From Campylobacter hominis ATCC BAA-381 (GTDB lineage: Bacteria > Campylobacterota > Campylobacteria > Campylobacterales > Campylobacteraceae), in the NCBI RefSeq assembly GCF_000017585.1, contig NC_009714.1, positions 898,662-962,661 on the forward strand: 64,000 bases of DNA, in the 5' to 3' direction. A program made the position numbers and the translations under genes. Positions 48,331 to 56,580 of the stretch are shown here, in pieces. Under the pieces are notes generated by a model. It was not told where the DNA came from. It ran no database searches and saw only the letters and a program-made list of their open reading frames with translations. Position 1 is the stretch's first letter; each line of letters begins with the position of its first letter.

Positions 48331-48439
48331 TTTTTATGTCCTTTTTTAAAAAATTTTTAGCAGATTATATTATAAATTGACAAAATTTTCAAGTTTTTTA
48401 TAAAATTTTATAAAGAAAGTTGATAGAAAGTATATCAAT

Positions 48440-48820
48440 TTAGTGAATAATTTTTGCCGTATAAATTCCCAAAAAACAAAAAATCAGACATAAAATTATA
48501 CTCATAGTGATATTTAGAAAAAATTTTGAAATTTCGCCGTGATTTAAAAAAACAGCATTCTCATAAGTAAATGTAGAAAACGTCGTCAAAGCACCCAAAA
48601 GTCCTGTAACTAAAAAATTTTTAAAATTATAATTTATCGCGTAAGTCGTGGCGATGTTTAAAACAAAACCGATTATGAAAGAGCCGATAATATTTACACA
48701 TATTGTCGCAATAAAAATATACTTTTGAGAAAAAAATTGAGCAAATCCAAAATAAAACAAAAATCTCAAAATAGCGCCTACAAATCCGCCCGTTCCAACG
48801 CACAAAATCGTATAAAACAT
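48440..48820 (-). CDS. crcB: Fluoride exporter CrcB/Fluc
   Basis: 126 residues with four membrane helices. Family motifs: GGFVGAILRFL near 9, GSFIIGF near 46 and GLLGALTTFSTFTYEN near 74, the last containing the conserved Asn/Phe track of the dual-topology fluoride channel. A single gene fits a homodimeric Fluc. I see no fluoride riboswitch in the short upstream gap. It sits 38 nt downstream of the SdhB-like gene and may be cotranscribed. Confidence 0.9.
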   Translation of the reverse strand: MFYTILCVGTGGFVGAILRFLFYFGFAQFFSQKYIFIATICVNIIGSFIIGFVLNIATTYAINYNFKNFLVTGLLGALTTFSTFTYENAVFLNHGEISKFFLNITMSIILCLIFCFLGIYTAKIIH

Positions 48821-48858
48821 TTTTACCTCAAATTTTTGAAATTTTTCAAATATAAATT

Positions 48859-49875
48859 TTAAATAAGTGTAACTTTAAGTTTATGGTTTTCCAAACTTGC
48901 CGGTTTTTCGCCGCTAGCAAGAGCTAGAAATTCATCAAATTTCAACACGTAAAAATTCGGTAAATCACGATTTGAAAAGCGTTTTATCTCTTTTGAACAG
49001 CCGTCAAAAATTTCAAAATCCCGTTCATCATTTACGAGCAGAAAATCAGCGCCGCTGTCAAATGCGTCAAACAATACTTTTGAAGCCAATTTTATAGCGA
49101 TTTCTTTATTTACATTAAATATTTGAGCTCCACTTGGTGAGTTTTGCGCATCAAATTTCACATTTTTCAACGCAAAAATTTTTAAAAAATTGCTTAAATC
49201 ATCGCCATAAACGGCAACATTAAAATCTTTAAAATTATGCTTTGGCGTAAAATCGGCAGGAATTTGAGAAATTTTTTTATATTTATAAGGTCTAAACGCT
49301 AAAAATCTGCACAAAAAATCATACGTTTTTTCCGTTTCAAAAGGTTCATTTAAAAAATTCGGATGTGTAAAATAAGGCATTTGCGCTTTTACGATGTTTA
49401 AAATTTCATCTTTTTTGCTTGGAAATTTTTCAAGCAGATATTTTACAAAAACAAAACCGCTAAGCCCGAAAAAATCATCCACATATTTTTGCATATCGCT
49501 TGCATAAGATAGTGAAATCAACGTATCATAATAGCTTTTTTCATAATTAAAGGCACTGAAAATTTCAAATTTTTTATCAAATTCTTCTGTAGAAAATTTC
49601 AAATCCTTATAAGCATAATATGTGCTTAAAGGCTCTATTTTAAGGCATTCGCCAAAATTTTGCAAAATCACGTCAAACTTTTCATCCAAGCTGACAACGA
49701 CATCATTGATTTTACAAAATTTCACACCGTCAAACTCAAAATACGGATCATCTGATTTTATATCATTTAATAAAGCGCGAAGTGTGTTAAAATCAAAATT
49801 TTCATAAAAATAAGGTTTATAATAGCTCGTAAAATCAATATTTGAATCAAATCTAAAAAGTCTAATATCAAGCAT
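48859..49875 (-). CDS. Unknown protein with SdhB-like beta-grasp N-terminus
   Basis: 338 residues, soluble. The first ~50 residues (LDIRLFRFDSNID, then LRALLNDIKSDDPYF) follow the start of succinate dehydrogenase/fumarate reductase iron-sulfur subunits, but the [2Fe-2S] cysteine pattern is absent. The middle is helical and the C-terminal third (about 215-335) looks like alternating alpha/beta with GADFLLVNDE near 290, reminiscent of HdrB-type domains without their CCG motifs. It may be the family annotated DUF5644 in Campylobacterota; I am not certain. Candidate roles in respiratory-complex biology are inference only. Confidence 0.6.
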   Translation of the reverse strand: MLDIRLFRFDSNIDFTSYYKPYFYENFDFNTLRALLNDIKSDDPYFEFDGVKFCKINDVVVSLDEKFDVILQNFGECLKIEPLSTYYAYKDLKFSTEEFDKKFEIFSAFNYEKSYYDTLISLSYASDMQKYVDDFFGLSGFVFVKYLLEKFPSKKDEILNIVKAQMPYFTHPNFLNEPFETEKTYDFLCRFLAFRPYKYKKISQIPADFTPKHNFKDFNVAVYGDDLSNFLKIFALKNVKFDAQNSPSGAQIFNVNKEIAIKLASKVLFDAFDSGADFLLVNDERDFEIFDGCSKEIKRFSNRDLPNFYVLKFDEFLALASGEKPASLENHKLKVTLI

Positions 49876-49974
49876 AATTTTTCCTTAAAAATTTTTAGTT
49901 ATTTTACAAAAATATAGCTTATAAAGAGTTTTCAAGTTAAATTTTTGTAAAATCTCGCGAAAAAAGGATAAAAA

Positions 49975-51072
49975 TTGGCAAATTTTTTATATACACTTTC
50001 ACACAGCCCGATTGATGCATATTTTACGAAAAATTCACGCGATTTTATCGTGCGCGAAGTGCCGCTTTATGATTTTAGCGGAGATGGCGAGCATTGCGTG
50101 ATTTGCTTGCAAAAAAAAGATCTTACCACTTTCGATGCGCTTCATATTTTAAGTGAACATTTAGGAGTTAAAATTAGAGATTTCGGCTACGCGGGTCTTA
50201 AAGACAAAGATGGTCTTACTTCGCAATTTATAAGTTTTCCGGCAAAATTTGTAGCGGACATTGAAAATTTTTCGCACGAAAAAATTAAAATTTTAAGCAT
50301 AACAAAACATAAAAATAAGTTAAAAATAGGACATTTAAAAGGAAATAACTTTTTTATTCGTTTAAAAAAAGTTTCGCAAATTGATGCACAAAAAATACAG
50401 GCGGCTTTGCAAACTATCGCAAATCAAGGTTTTGCAAACTATTTCGGTTATCAAAGATTTGGAAAATTCAGCGATAATTTCGAACAGGGCGAGAAAATTT
50501 TAAAAGGAGAGAAAAAGTTTAAAAATCCTAAAATGCGAAATTTTTTAATTTCCGCATTTCAAAGCAAACTTTTTAATAAATATTTGGAAAAAAGAGTTGA
50601 AATTTCAAAAATGGCAGGCGAGTTTTCTGGCGCACAGCTGGCTAAAATTTATGATTTACAAGACGATGAAGTTTCTTCTATCATTAATCAAAAGCAGTTT
50701 TTTAAAATTTTAAACGGCGACATTTTAGGACATTTTCCACACGGTAAATTTTTTGTCTGCGAAAATTTAAATGATGAAGTTCAAAGATTTTTAAGACGCG
50801 AGATTTCACCTAGCGGACTTTTGCTCGGAAATATCAAACTGAAAAGCCAAATGCTTTCTGCGCGTTTTGAAAATGAAATTTATGAAAAATGTTACGCATA
50901 TTTACCGCAACTCAACGGCACATTTCGCTATTTATGGAGTTTTATAGAAAACGCAAACTGTATTTATGACGAACAAAACGCGCAACTAAACCTGGAATTT
51001 TACCTTCCGAAAGGCTCATACGCAACCGTGATTTTAGAAGAAATTTTACACAAAGAAATTAACGAAATTTAA
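49975..51072 (+). CDS. truD: tRNA pseudouridine(13) synthase
   Basis: 365 residues. The TruD catalytic motif AGLKDKDGLTSQF lies near 76-88, and the LKGNNFFIRL and NYFGYQRFG segments (about 121 and 158) are characteristic. It modifies U13 of tRNA-Glu. The start is TTG at 49975 with AAAGGAT well placed upstream; no ATG fits. rnpB begins 24 nt after its stop, so the RNA promoter lies within or just after the gene end. A second pseudouridine synthase, truA, is at 10782. Confidence 0.93.
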   Translation: MANFLYTLSHSPIDAYFTKNSRDFIVREVPLYDFSGDGEHCVICLQKKDLTTFDALHILSEHLGVKIRDFGYAGLKDKDGLTSQFISFPAKFVADIENFSHEKIKILSITKHKNKLKIGHLKGNNFFIRLKKVSQIDAQKIQAALQTIANQGFANYFGYQRFGKFSDNFEQGEKILKGEKKFKNPKMRNFLISAFQSKLFNKYLEKRVEISKMAGEFSGAQLAKIYDLQDDEVSSIINQKQFFKILNGDILGHFPHGKFFVCENLNDEVQRFLRREISPSGLLLGNIKLKSQMLSARFENEIYEKCYAYLPQLNGTFRYLWSFIENANCIYDEQNAQLNLEFYLPKGSYATVILEEILHKEINEI

Positions 51073-51084
51073 GCGATTTTTAGT

Positions 51085-51090
51085 TAAAAT
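51085..51090 (+). promoter_or_regulatory. Candidate -10 for rnpB
   Basis: TAAAAT seven nt before the P1 helix of RNase P RNA, preceded by T-rich sequence at the end of truD. Weak consensus. Confidence 0.35.
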
Positions 51091-51096
51091 CAAAAC

Positions 51097-51518
51097 TTCG
51101 GTGCGGCAAGTGGTCGCTTGAAAAAGAGGAAAGTCCGAGCTGCTATAAGACAGGATTGCGTCTAACGGACGCCGAGGGCAACCTTAGGGAAAGTGCAACA
51201 GAAAACAGACTGCCGATTTTCTTTATTTTGTGCAAAATGTTATTTGAAATACGCTTAAATTAACGTCTGAAATTTAAAAATTTCACTTTTAAAAGCACAA
51301 ATTTAAATGTGTATAAAATAAAGAAAATCGGCGATGGTGAAACGGTGAGGTAAGAGCTCACCAGCATTTTTGGAAACTTAAATGGCTTTGCAAACCCAAT
51401 CTGCAGCAAGAAGTTATGGTTTTGTCTTATGATTTTGATACTTCGCTGAAATCGCTTTGCAAAAAGCGATGTAGATAAATGGCCACAAAAACAGAACTCG
51501 GCTTACAGCCGCGCCGAA
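51097..51518 (+). ncRNA. rnpB: RNase P RNA
   Basis: Catalytic RNA that matures tRNA 5' ends. P1 is closed by TTCGGTGCGGC (51097-51107) pairing with GCCGCGCCGAA (51508-51518). Conserved core segments are present in order: GAGGAAAGTCCGAGC near 51126, GCCGAGGGCAACCTTAGGG near 51171, AACAGAAAACAGACTGCC near 51197, GGTGAAACGGTGAGGTAAGAG near 51336, AAACCCAATCTGCAGCAAG near 51392 and ACAGAACTCGGCTTACAGCC at 51491. The P12 region is a perfect 18-bp helix (51212-51229 with 51315-51332) capped by an 85-nt AU-rich insert, longer than in model species. Exact ends are approximate. Confidence 0.95.
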
Positions 51519-52415
51519 ACATAACAACCCGCGTAGGAATTGTAAAAACATTCTTTTAGTTTAAAATTGAAATTTATAAATCTTTGCAAAATTTTCTAAA
51601 TAATCGAATATGCTTAATAAAAGCGCTTATTTTTAGTTTTAAATAATTATATTTTACCGTTACCACAGCGATACATAAGTGAGTTTTGATTTTGCTTTTT
51701 AACAATTTTATAGTTTAAATGATTAAAATTTCGCTTTTTACTTGCATTATCACTTATATCTATAAATAATATTTTAAATAGTTTTGCGTAATCGGATAAA
51801 AATTTTGATTTAAACTGTTAAGTTAATTTGCTACGCTGATTTTTATCTGTTTATTTCAAGTCATTAAAAAACTTAGAAATTTCAGTTTTTTCGTCTATTT
51901 GTTTTTAAATGAGTTAATGAAAAATCGCCAAGTAAGCCGTCTACAATACTCTTCTTATTTATTTTGAAATTATAAATAATTTTTTAAGTTTAATTTAATA
52001 ATTTAGTTTAATATTAAGACCTTGTTCTTAAAATTATAAATTATTTTCATATACGACTTACATTTGCTTTATATTGAGATTATTTTTTAAAAAATAATCG
52101 CTGATAAAAAATTAGCTTTAAAATTTGTGTAATTATTTTATTTACAGCTTGAATTTTAGATTGTAAAAAAATCACTACGAAGTTTTTTTATTATAAACAC
52201 CATAACTCTTCAAGCTATTTTTAAATGCGTAAAAAACTTATATAAAGCAGGAATTTAGCGCTATTCAAATTGTATTTTTCGCGCTTATTATTTTAACATT
52301 ACACTTAAAATTTAAATATGAAATTTATAAAAAAGATTTTGTGAAAATTTAAAAAATCTTTTAAATTTTTAATAGAATTTTTTAAAATCGACTATTTTGG
52401 ATTAATAATATGGAG
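51519..52415. other. 900-bp intergenic stretch after rnpB
   Basis: Very AT-rich between rnpB and the ahpC terminator. No tRNA, small RNA signature or open frame with an RBS was recognised. Confidence 0.5.
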
Positions 52416-52458
52416 TTAAAAAAGGCGGAAATTCGCCGAAATAGCAAAATTTCCGCTT
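52416..52458 (-). terminator. Terminator of ahpC
   Basis: On the minus strand CGGAAATT (52455-52448) pairs with AATTTCCG (52433-52426) and is followed by CC and a T-run (52423-52417). It lies about 10 nt past the ahpC stop. Confidence 0.75.
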
Positions 52459-52466
52459 AAAAAAAA

Positions 52467-53063
52467 TTATAATTTATCGGCATTTTTGCCAAGATAATCT
52501 GCAACGCCTTGTGGATTTGCTTTCATAGCTTCTTTGCCTTTGTTCCAGCCTGCCGGACAAACAACGCCATTTTCGTTTGTGAAAAGCATAGTATCGACCA
52601 TTCTAAGCATTTCATCGATATTTCTGCCAAGTGCATCATCATTTAACACCATGTGGCGAACAGTTCCGTCTTTGTCAAGTAAAAACGAACCTCTAAGCGC
52701 AACCGCATTTGCATAAAGCACATCAAAACTTCTTGCGATATCTTTTGTAATATCGGCTACTAACGGATATTTTATTTGACCGATACCGCCCTTATTTATA
52801 GGTGTATTTTTCCACGCAAGATGCGAAAATTCATTATCCGTGCTAATACCGATAACTTCAATACCACGATCCTTAAAATCCTGATATCTGTGATCGAATG
52901 CGATAATTTCGCTAGGACATACGAATGTAAAATCTTTCGGATAGAAAAATACAACCGCCCCTTTCGGGCCTAAATTTTTATAAAGATTAAAATCATCTAC
53001 TATTTTATTGTCCCCTAAAACAGCAGTCGCTGTGAAATTCGGCGCTTTTTTTGTTACTAACAT
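52467..53063 (-). CDS. ahpC: AhpC-type 2-Cys peroxiredoxin
   Basis: 198 residues. Peroxidatic C48 in FTFVCPSE and resolving C169 in VVCPAGW define a typical 2-Cys enzyme. It reduces H2O2, organic hydroperoxides and peroxynitrite. No ahpF is adjacent; in Campylobacter, reduction is thought to come from thioredoxin or other donors. AAGGAG precedes the ATG. Isolated gene with its own terminator, and a Fur/PerR-like repeat at 53126-53146 resembling that of dps. Confidence 0.96.
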   Translation of the reverse strand: MLVTKKAPNFTATAVLGDNKIVDDFNLYKNLGPKGAVVFFYPKDFTFVCPSEIIAFDHRYQDFKDRGIEVIGISTDNEFSHLAWKNTPINKGGIGQIKYPLVADITKDIARSFDVLYANAVALRGSFLLDKDGTVRHMVLNDDALGRNIDEMLRMVDTMLFTNENGVVCPAGWNKGKEAMKANPQGVADYLGKNADKL

Positions 53064-53125
53064 TTTTTCTCCTTATATTTTTTTAAAGCGATTTAATTTT
53101 ATTGTTTATTAATAAATATTTTTTT

Positions 53126-53146
53126 AATAAATAAAATTTATTTTTT
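53126..53146. promoter_or_regulatory. Candidate PerR/Fur-type operator upstream of ahpC
   Basis: A 21-nt inverted repeat around one central base (7 perfect inner pairs, then one mismatch and two more pairs) shares ATAAAATTTATT with the dps repeat. It lies about 63-83 nt before the ahpC ATG. Confidence 0.35.
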
Positions 53147-53795
53147 GATGATTTTTGTTTTACTGTTAAATTTAATATTCATTTTGTATAAAAACAGCTT
53201 AAAAATTAAGAATTTTATATAATTTTCATAAAATTCTGCTAATTCAAAAAAAGTCAAGTTTTGAATGATTTTATTCAATTTTATATTTCAAATAAAAATC
53301 ATAACTTATTTAAAAAAATATTGATATTTTCATTACATTAATTCAATTGGCGTTTTGAGCATTATTTTAACGCATTCTATAATACTTTAAAAGTTTAATC
53401 GCCGCCAACCGAATCATTTCAACTTAAAATTTTTATGATTTGAAATTCAAAAATTTAAGGTCTTTTTATCGCAACTGATTTATCATATTTTTTGTGTAAT
53501 AAAATTTTTATAATACCACTTTTAAAGCTTATTAAATTTACTCGGACGAAATTACGTAGCCGCTTTAAATTAAAATTCTAAATAGTATTGTTTGAATTTG
53601 CAAAGAAATTTTTAAATTAAATAAATTTTATGTAGTTTAAAATTTAAACTTTCTTTTTCAGTCAATGATCTATTTTAGCTTTAAAATAATCGGATTTTTA
53701 TTATAATCATTTTAAAGCGAAAACTGATTTCAAATCATTGGTCATTTAAAGCTGAAAAACCTGTTTATCTTTTTCATAATTTTTTGTCATAAAAG
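53147..53795. other. 650-bp gap upstream of ahpC, no gene seen
   Basis: AT-rich. A 10-bp inverted repeat (53678-53687 / 53709-53718, GCTTTAAAAT) with a 21-nt loop lies about 80 nt past the cmoA stop and might be its terminator, but no T-run follows on the minus strand. Confidence 0.4.
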
Positions 53796-54500
53796 TTATT
53801 TTTTTGCCAAAAATACGGCGAAATTTGCCCATTTAAATATAACTTCAACTATCTTAAAGCCTGCATTTTTAAGCATTTGGCGATTTTCCGTTTCGCTGAA
53901 AGGAATTAAAATATTTTCCAAAGCTTTTCTTTTTTGTGCTATTTCAAAAGCCGAATATCCTTGCTTTTGCTTATAATTTTCATAAATTTCAATCATTTGA
54001 GCAGCCAGAGTTTTATCATCATAAATTAATTTTTCAGCCATAATTAAAATGCCGTTATTTGCAAGATTCGAATAAATTTTCGCTACAAAATCGGATCTTT
54101 TTATAGGGCGAATGAACTGCAAAGTATAGTTTAAAATAGCGCAATCAAAGCCTTTTAAATCGCAATTTAAAATATCTTCATTTTTAAAATCTATTTTAGC
54201 GCCGTGCGCCATAGATTTTCGCTTTGCTATTTTCAGCATACTTTCAGAATTATCTACGCCGAAAAGTTCAAAATCAGGGCGTTTGTGATGAAGCGCAATC
54301 AAAAATTCAGCCGTCGAACAACCAAGATCGATAATTTTTGCTTTCTCTTTTAAACTTCGCGCCAAAATTTCGCCTGAAAGCTCGCAACTTTCGCGGTAAT
54401 AAGGCACTGATCTAGAAATCATGTCATCGAAAACGCTTGCCACATTTTCATCGAATTCGAATTGTTTTTTTATCTCATTTTTAAAAATTTCATCTTTCAT
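53796..54500 (-). CDS. cmoA: Carboxy-S-adenosyl-L-methionine synthase
   Basis: 234 residues. SAM-binding Rossmann motif IIDLGCSTAEFL near 56-67, the FDENVASVFDDMISRSVPYY N-terminus and NYTLQFI near 124 are typical of CmoA. It makes carboxy-SAM from SAM and prephenate for the cmo5U34 wobble modification of tRNA; the partner CmoB is not in the window. It overlaps ribF by 11 nt and is the last gene of the long minus-strand run. Confidence 0.88.
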   Translation of the reverse strand: MKDEIFKNEIKKQFEFDENVASVFDDMISRSVPYYRESCELSGEILARSLKEKAKIIDLGCSTAEFLIALHHKRPDFELFGVDNSESMLKIAKRKSMAHGAKIDFKNEDILNCDLKGFDCAILNYTLQFIRPIKRSDFVAKIYSNLANNGILIMAEKLIYDDKTLAAQMIEIYENYKQKQGYSAFEIAQKRKALENILIPFSETENRQMLKNAGFKIVEVIFKWANFAVFLAKK

Positions 54501-55338
54501 TTTTGCCCTTTAAACTGATTTCAGCATTTTGTATATCTTCTGAAATTTGTGATTTTAATGCATTTAAATCACTAAATTTTCGGTTTTCGCGCAAGAATTT
54601 TATAAATTTAATCCTGCAATTTTTATAATTTTTATCACTGAAATTTTCTAAAATATGCGTTTCGATTGCAAAATTTCCATCGGTGCTTTCACGCACGCCG
54701 ATAAAACTCACACTTTTTTGCCATGCGCTGTTATCAAGACTGCAAAAAGATGAATAAACACCGTTTTTAGGCAAATAGAAATTATCCGCCAGAATATTTA
54801 AAGTCGCTACCAAAGAGACTTTTCCAAGCCCCTGCCCTTTGACAATTTCTCCTGAAATTTCATAATCTCTTCCAAGAAATTTTTTTGCATTTTCAAGTTC
54901 GCCTTTGTCTAAAAAATCCTTTATCAAAGAGCTGTGTACACCGATACCTTCGATTTTAAACTCAGGCATTACATAAACTTCCCCGGAAAAATTTTTTCGC
55001 AAAAAGTTTGTATCGAAAGCGCGATCTTTACCGAAACGAAAATCGTATCCGACTACAATTTTATTTAAATGCGGAAATTTTTCGCTTAAAAAATCTAAAA
55101 ACTCACCGCCGCTTAAATTTCGCAAAGTATTCAACTCAAAATAAATAAACGGCAAATTACTGAAATTTTCTCTGAATTTATAAGGCGTCAAATTTTTATT
55201 TTCATTTAAAATTACCACTACAGCGCCATTTTCGCTCAGTTTTTTAATCAAAACCTGATGAGCTTTATGAATTCCGTCAAAATTTCCAATTGCAATTTGC
55301 GTAATATTTTGCATAAAATTTTGCAAATTTCGGCTCAT
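54490..55338 (-). CDS. ribF: Bifunctional riboflavin kinase / FAD synthetase
   Basis: About 282 residues from the ATG at 55338, which overlaps the lipocalin stop (ATGA); a TTG at 55353 and an ATG at 55314 are alternatives. The N-terminal nucleotidyltransferase has IGNFDGIHKAH near 17 and VGYDFRFGKDR near 100. The C-terminal flavokinase part has GQGLGKVS near 185, where the family usually shows GxxLGxPTAN, so the motif is altered. It makes FMN and FAD. Kinase competence deserves checking. Confidence 0.87.
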   Translation of the reverse strand: MSRNLQNFMQNITQIAIGNFDGIHKAHQVLIKKLSENGAVVVILNENKNLTPYKFRENFSNLPFIYFELNTLRNLSGGEFLDFLSEKFPHLNKIVVGYDFRFGKDRAFDTNFLRKNFSGEVYVMPEFKIEGIGVHSSLIKDFLDKGELENAKKFLGRDYEISGEIVKGQGLGKVSLVATLNILADNFYLPKNGVYSSFCSLDNSAWQKSVSFIGVRESTDGNFAIETHILENFSDKNYKNCRIKFIKFLRENRKFSDLNALKSQISEDIQNAEISLKGKNER

Positions 55339-55850
55339 TTCTGCTTCACCCAATTTAGTTTTTTAAGATCAAAACCGTTATTTTTGGCACTTTGAGAATA
55401 AAGATAACGAATAATTTCCGGCATTGTTTTTGTGCGAGAAAGCATAAACAGCTCTTTTCCGTCATCTGAAAAAATTAAGGCGTAATCGTAATTAGGCTCA
55501 ATTTTAACAATATTATAAGTTTTTTTAAGCATAAATTTATTTATTTCAAAACTGCCGACTGTGGATCCTAACGGAAAATTCAAATTTGAAACTTGCAATT
55601 TTTGTGGTTTTTCACCGATATTTGATGATTTCATAACGCTTACTTCACCGATTTTATCGGCATAAAATTCCAAAATTACATTGTTTTCATCATTTTTACC
55701 GTCATAATTTGCAATTTCATACCAAAGACCAAGAAATTTTGAAAGTTCGAAATTTGCAACAACTTCGGCTTTAAAAGTGTCCGTGTTTTTTTGTGCGCAC
55801 GAACTGATAAAAACAGCAAAAAATAAAAAACATATGATTTTCTTAAACAT
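55335..55850 (-). CDS. Lipocalin-like outer-membrane lipoprotein
   Basis: 171 residues with a lipoprotein signal: hydrophobic stretch then SSC, lipidated Cys at about 18. The mature part begins with a lipocalin-type motif FLGLWYEIANYD near 40 (GxW box), followed by beta-strands and LSRTKTMPEII near 140, similar to Blc/apolipoprotein D bacterial lipocalins. These bind lysophospholipids or fatty acids at the outer membrane. It overlaps tlyA by 8 nt and ribF by 4 nt. The fold call is from motif and length; ligand unknown. Confidence 0.75.
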   Translation of the reverse strand: MFKKIICFLFFAVFISSCAQKNTDTFKAEVVANFELSKFLGLWYEIANYDGKNDENNVILEFYADKIGEVSVMKSSNIGEKPQKLQVSNLNFPLGSTVGSFEINKFMLKKTYNIVKIEPNYDYALIFSDDGKELFMLSRTKTMPEIIRYLYSQSAKNNGFDLKKLNWVKQK

Positions 55851-56580
55851 CTTTTTCCTTTTGTATTAAATAAAAATATTCATTATTGCCGTTTTTACCG
55901 GCAATTTGACAAAGCTCGCAGAGCAGAATTTCAGCACCAGAGCTATAAATATTTTGCTCAAAAAGCGCTTTTGCCAGTGCAATTTTTTTTTCATCTTTAA
56001 CGACGCCTTTTTTATCTCTTTTTGCCTCTTTTCCGACTTCAAATTGCGGTTTAAAAAGAATTATTACGTATTTTTTTGATAATTTTAAAATGCGCTCTAT
56101 AATTAAATTAAGTGAAATAAAACTTACATCGCATGTTACAAAATCAAATTTGATTTTGCTTTCAAAAGAACGAATATCAGTATTTTCATACACTTCTACA
56201 CGCTCATCATTTTTTAAAATTTCAGCCAATTGAGAAGTGCCGACATCAAGCGCTACTACGCTTTTTGCACCATTTTGAAGTAAAATTTGCACAAATCCTC
56301 CGGTAGAGCTTCCTATATCAAGGCATGTGGCATTATTTATTTCATCAAAAATTTTAGCGCCGAACGTGGCTTTTTTTATGGATTTTAAAAAACTTTTAAG
56401 TTTTAAAGCGCCGCGTCCTACATAAATTTCATCAATCACATCGATATCTCCGCCGGAAATTTCAAATGAATTTTTAGCGCATATTTCACCGTTTAATAAA
56501 ATTTTTTCCGCCTCTATCAACGCACTCGCCTGATTTCTGCTTATGTTTAATTTACTTGCAACGAATTTATCAAATCTCAA
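55843..56580 (-). CDS. tlyA: TlyA family rRNA 2'-O-methyltransferase
   Basis: 245 residues. N-terminal S4 RNA-binding domain (about 1-60: RFDKFVASKL, then SRNQASALIE) and an FtsJ-type methyltransferase with CLDIGSSTGGF near 88 and VALDVG near 113. TlyA methylates 23S C1920 (and 16S C1409 in the long type), affecting capreomycin sensitivity and subunit association. The TTG start overlaps the ligA TGA (TTGA). From memory, ligA-tlyA-ribF order is shared with C. jejuni. Confidence 0.92.
   Translation of the reverse strand: MRFDKFVASKLNISRNQASALIEAEKILLNGEICAKNSFEISGGDIDVIDEIYVGRGALKLKSFLKSIKKATFGAKIFDEINNATCLDIGSSTGGFVQILLQNGAKSVVALDVGTSQLAEILKNDERVEVYENTDIRSFESKIKFDFVTCDVSFISLNLIIERILKLSKKYVIILFKPQFEVGKEAKRDKKGVVKDEKKIALAKALFEQNIYSSGAEILLCELCQIAGKNGNNEYFYLIQKEKDV

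Noticed and set aside
48821..48860. Fluoride riboswitch ahead of crcB
   Set aside because: Only 38 nt separate crcB from the upstream gene, too short for the aptamer, and no matching motif is visible.
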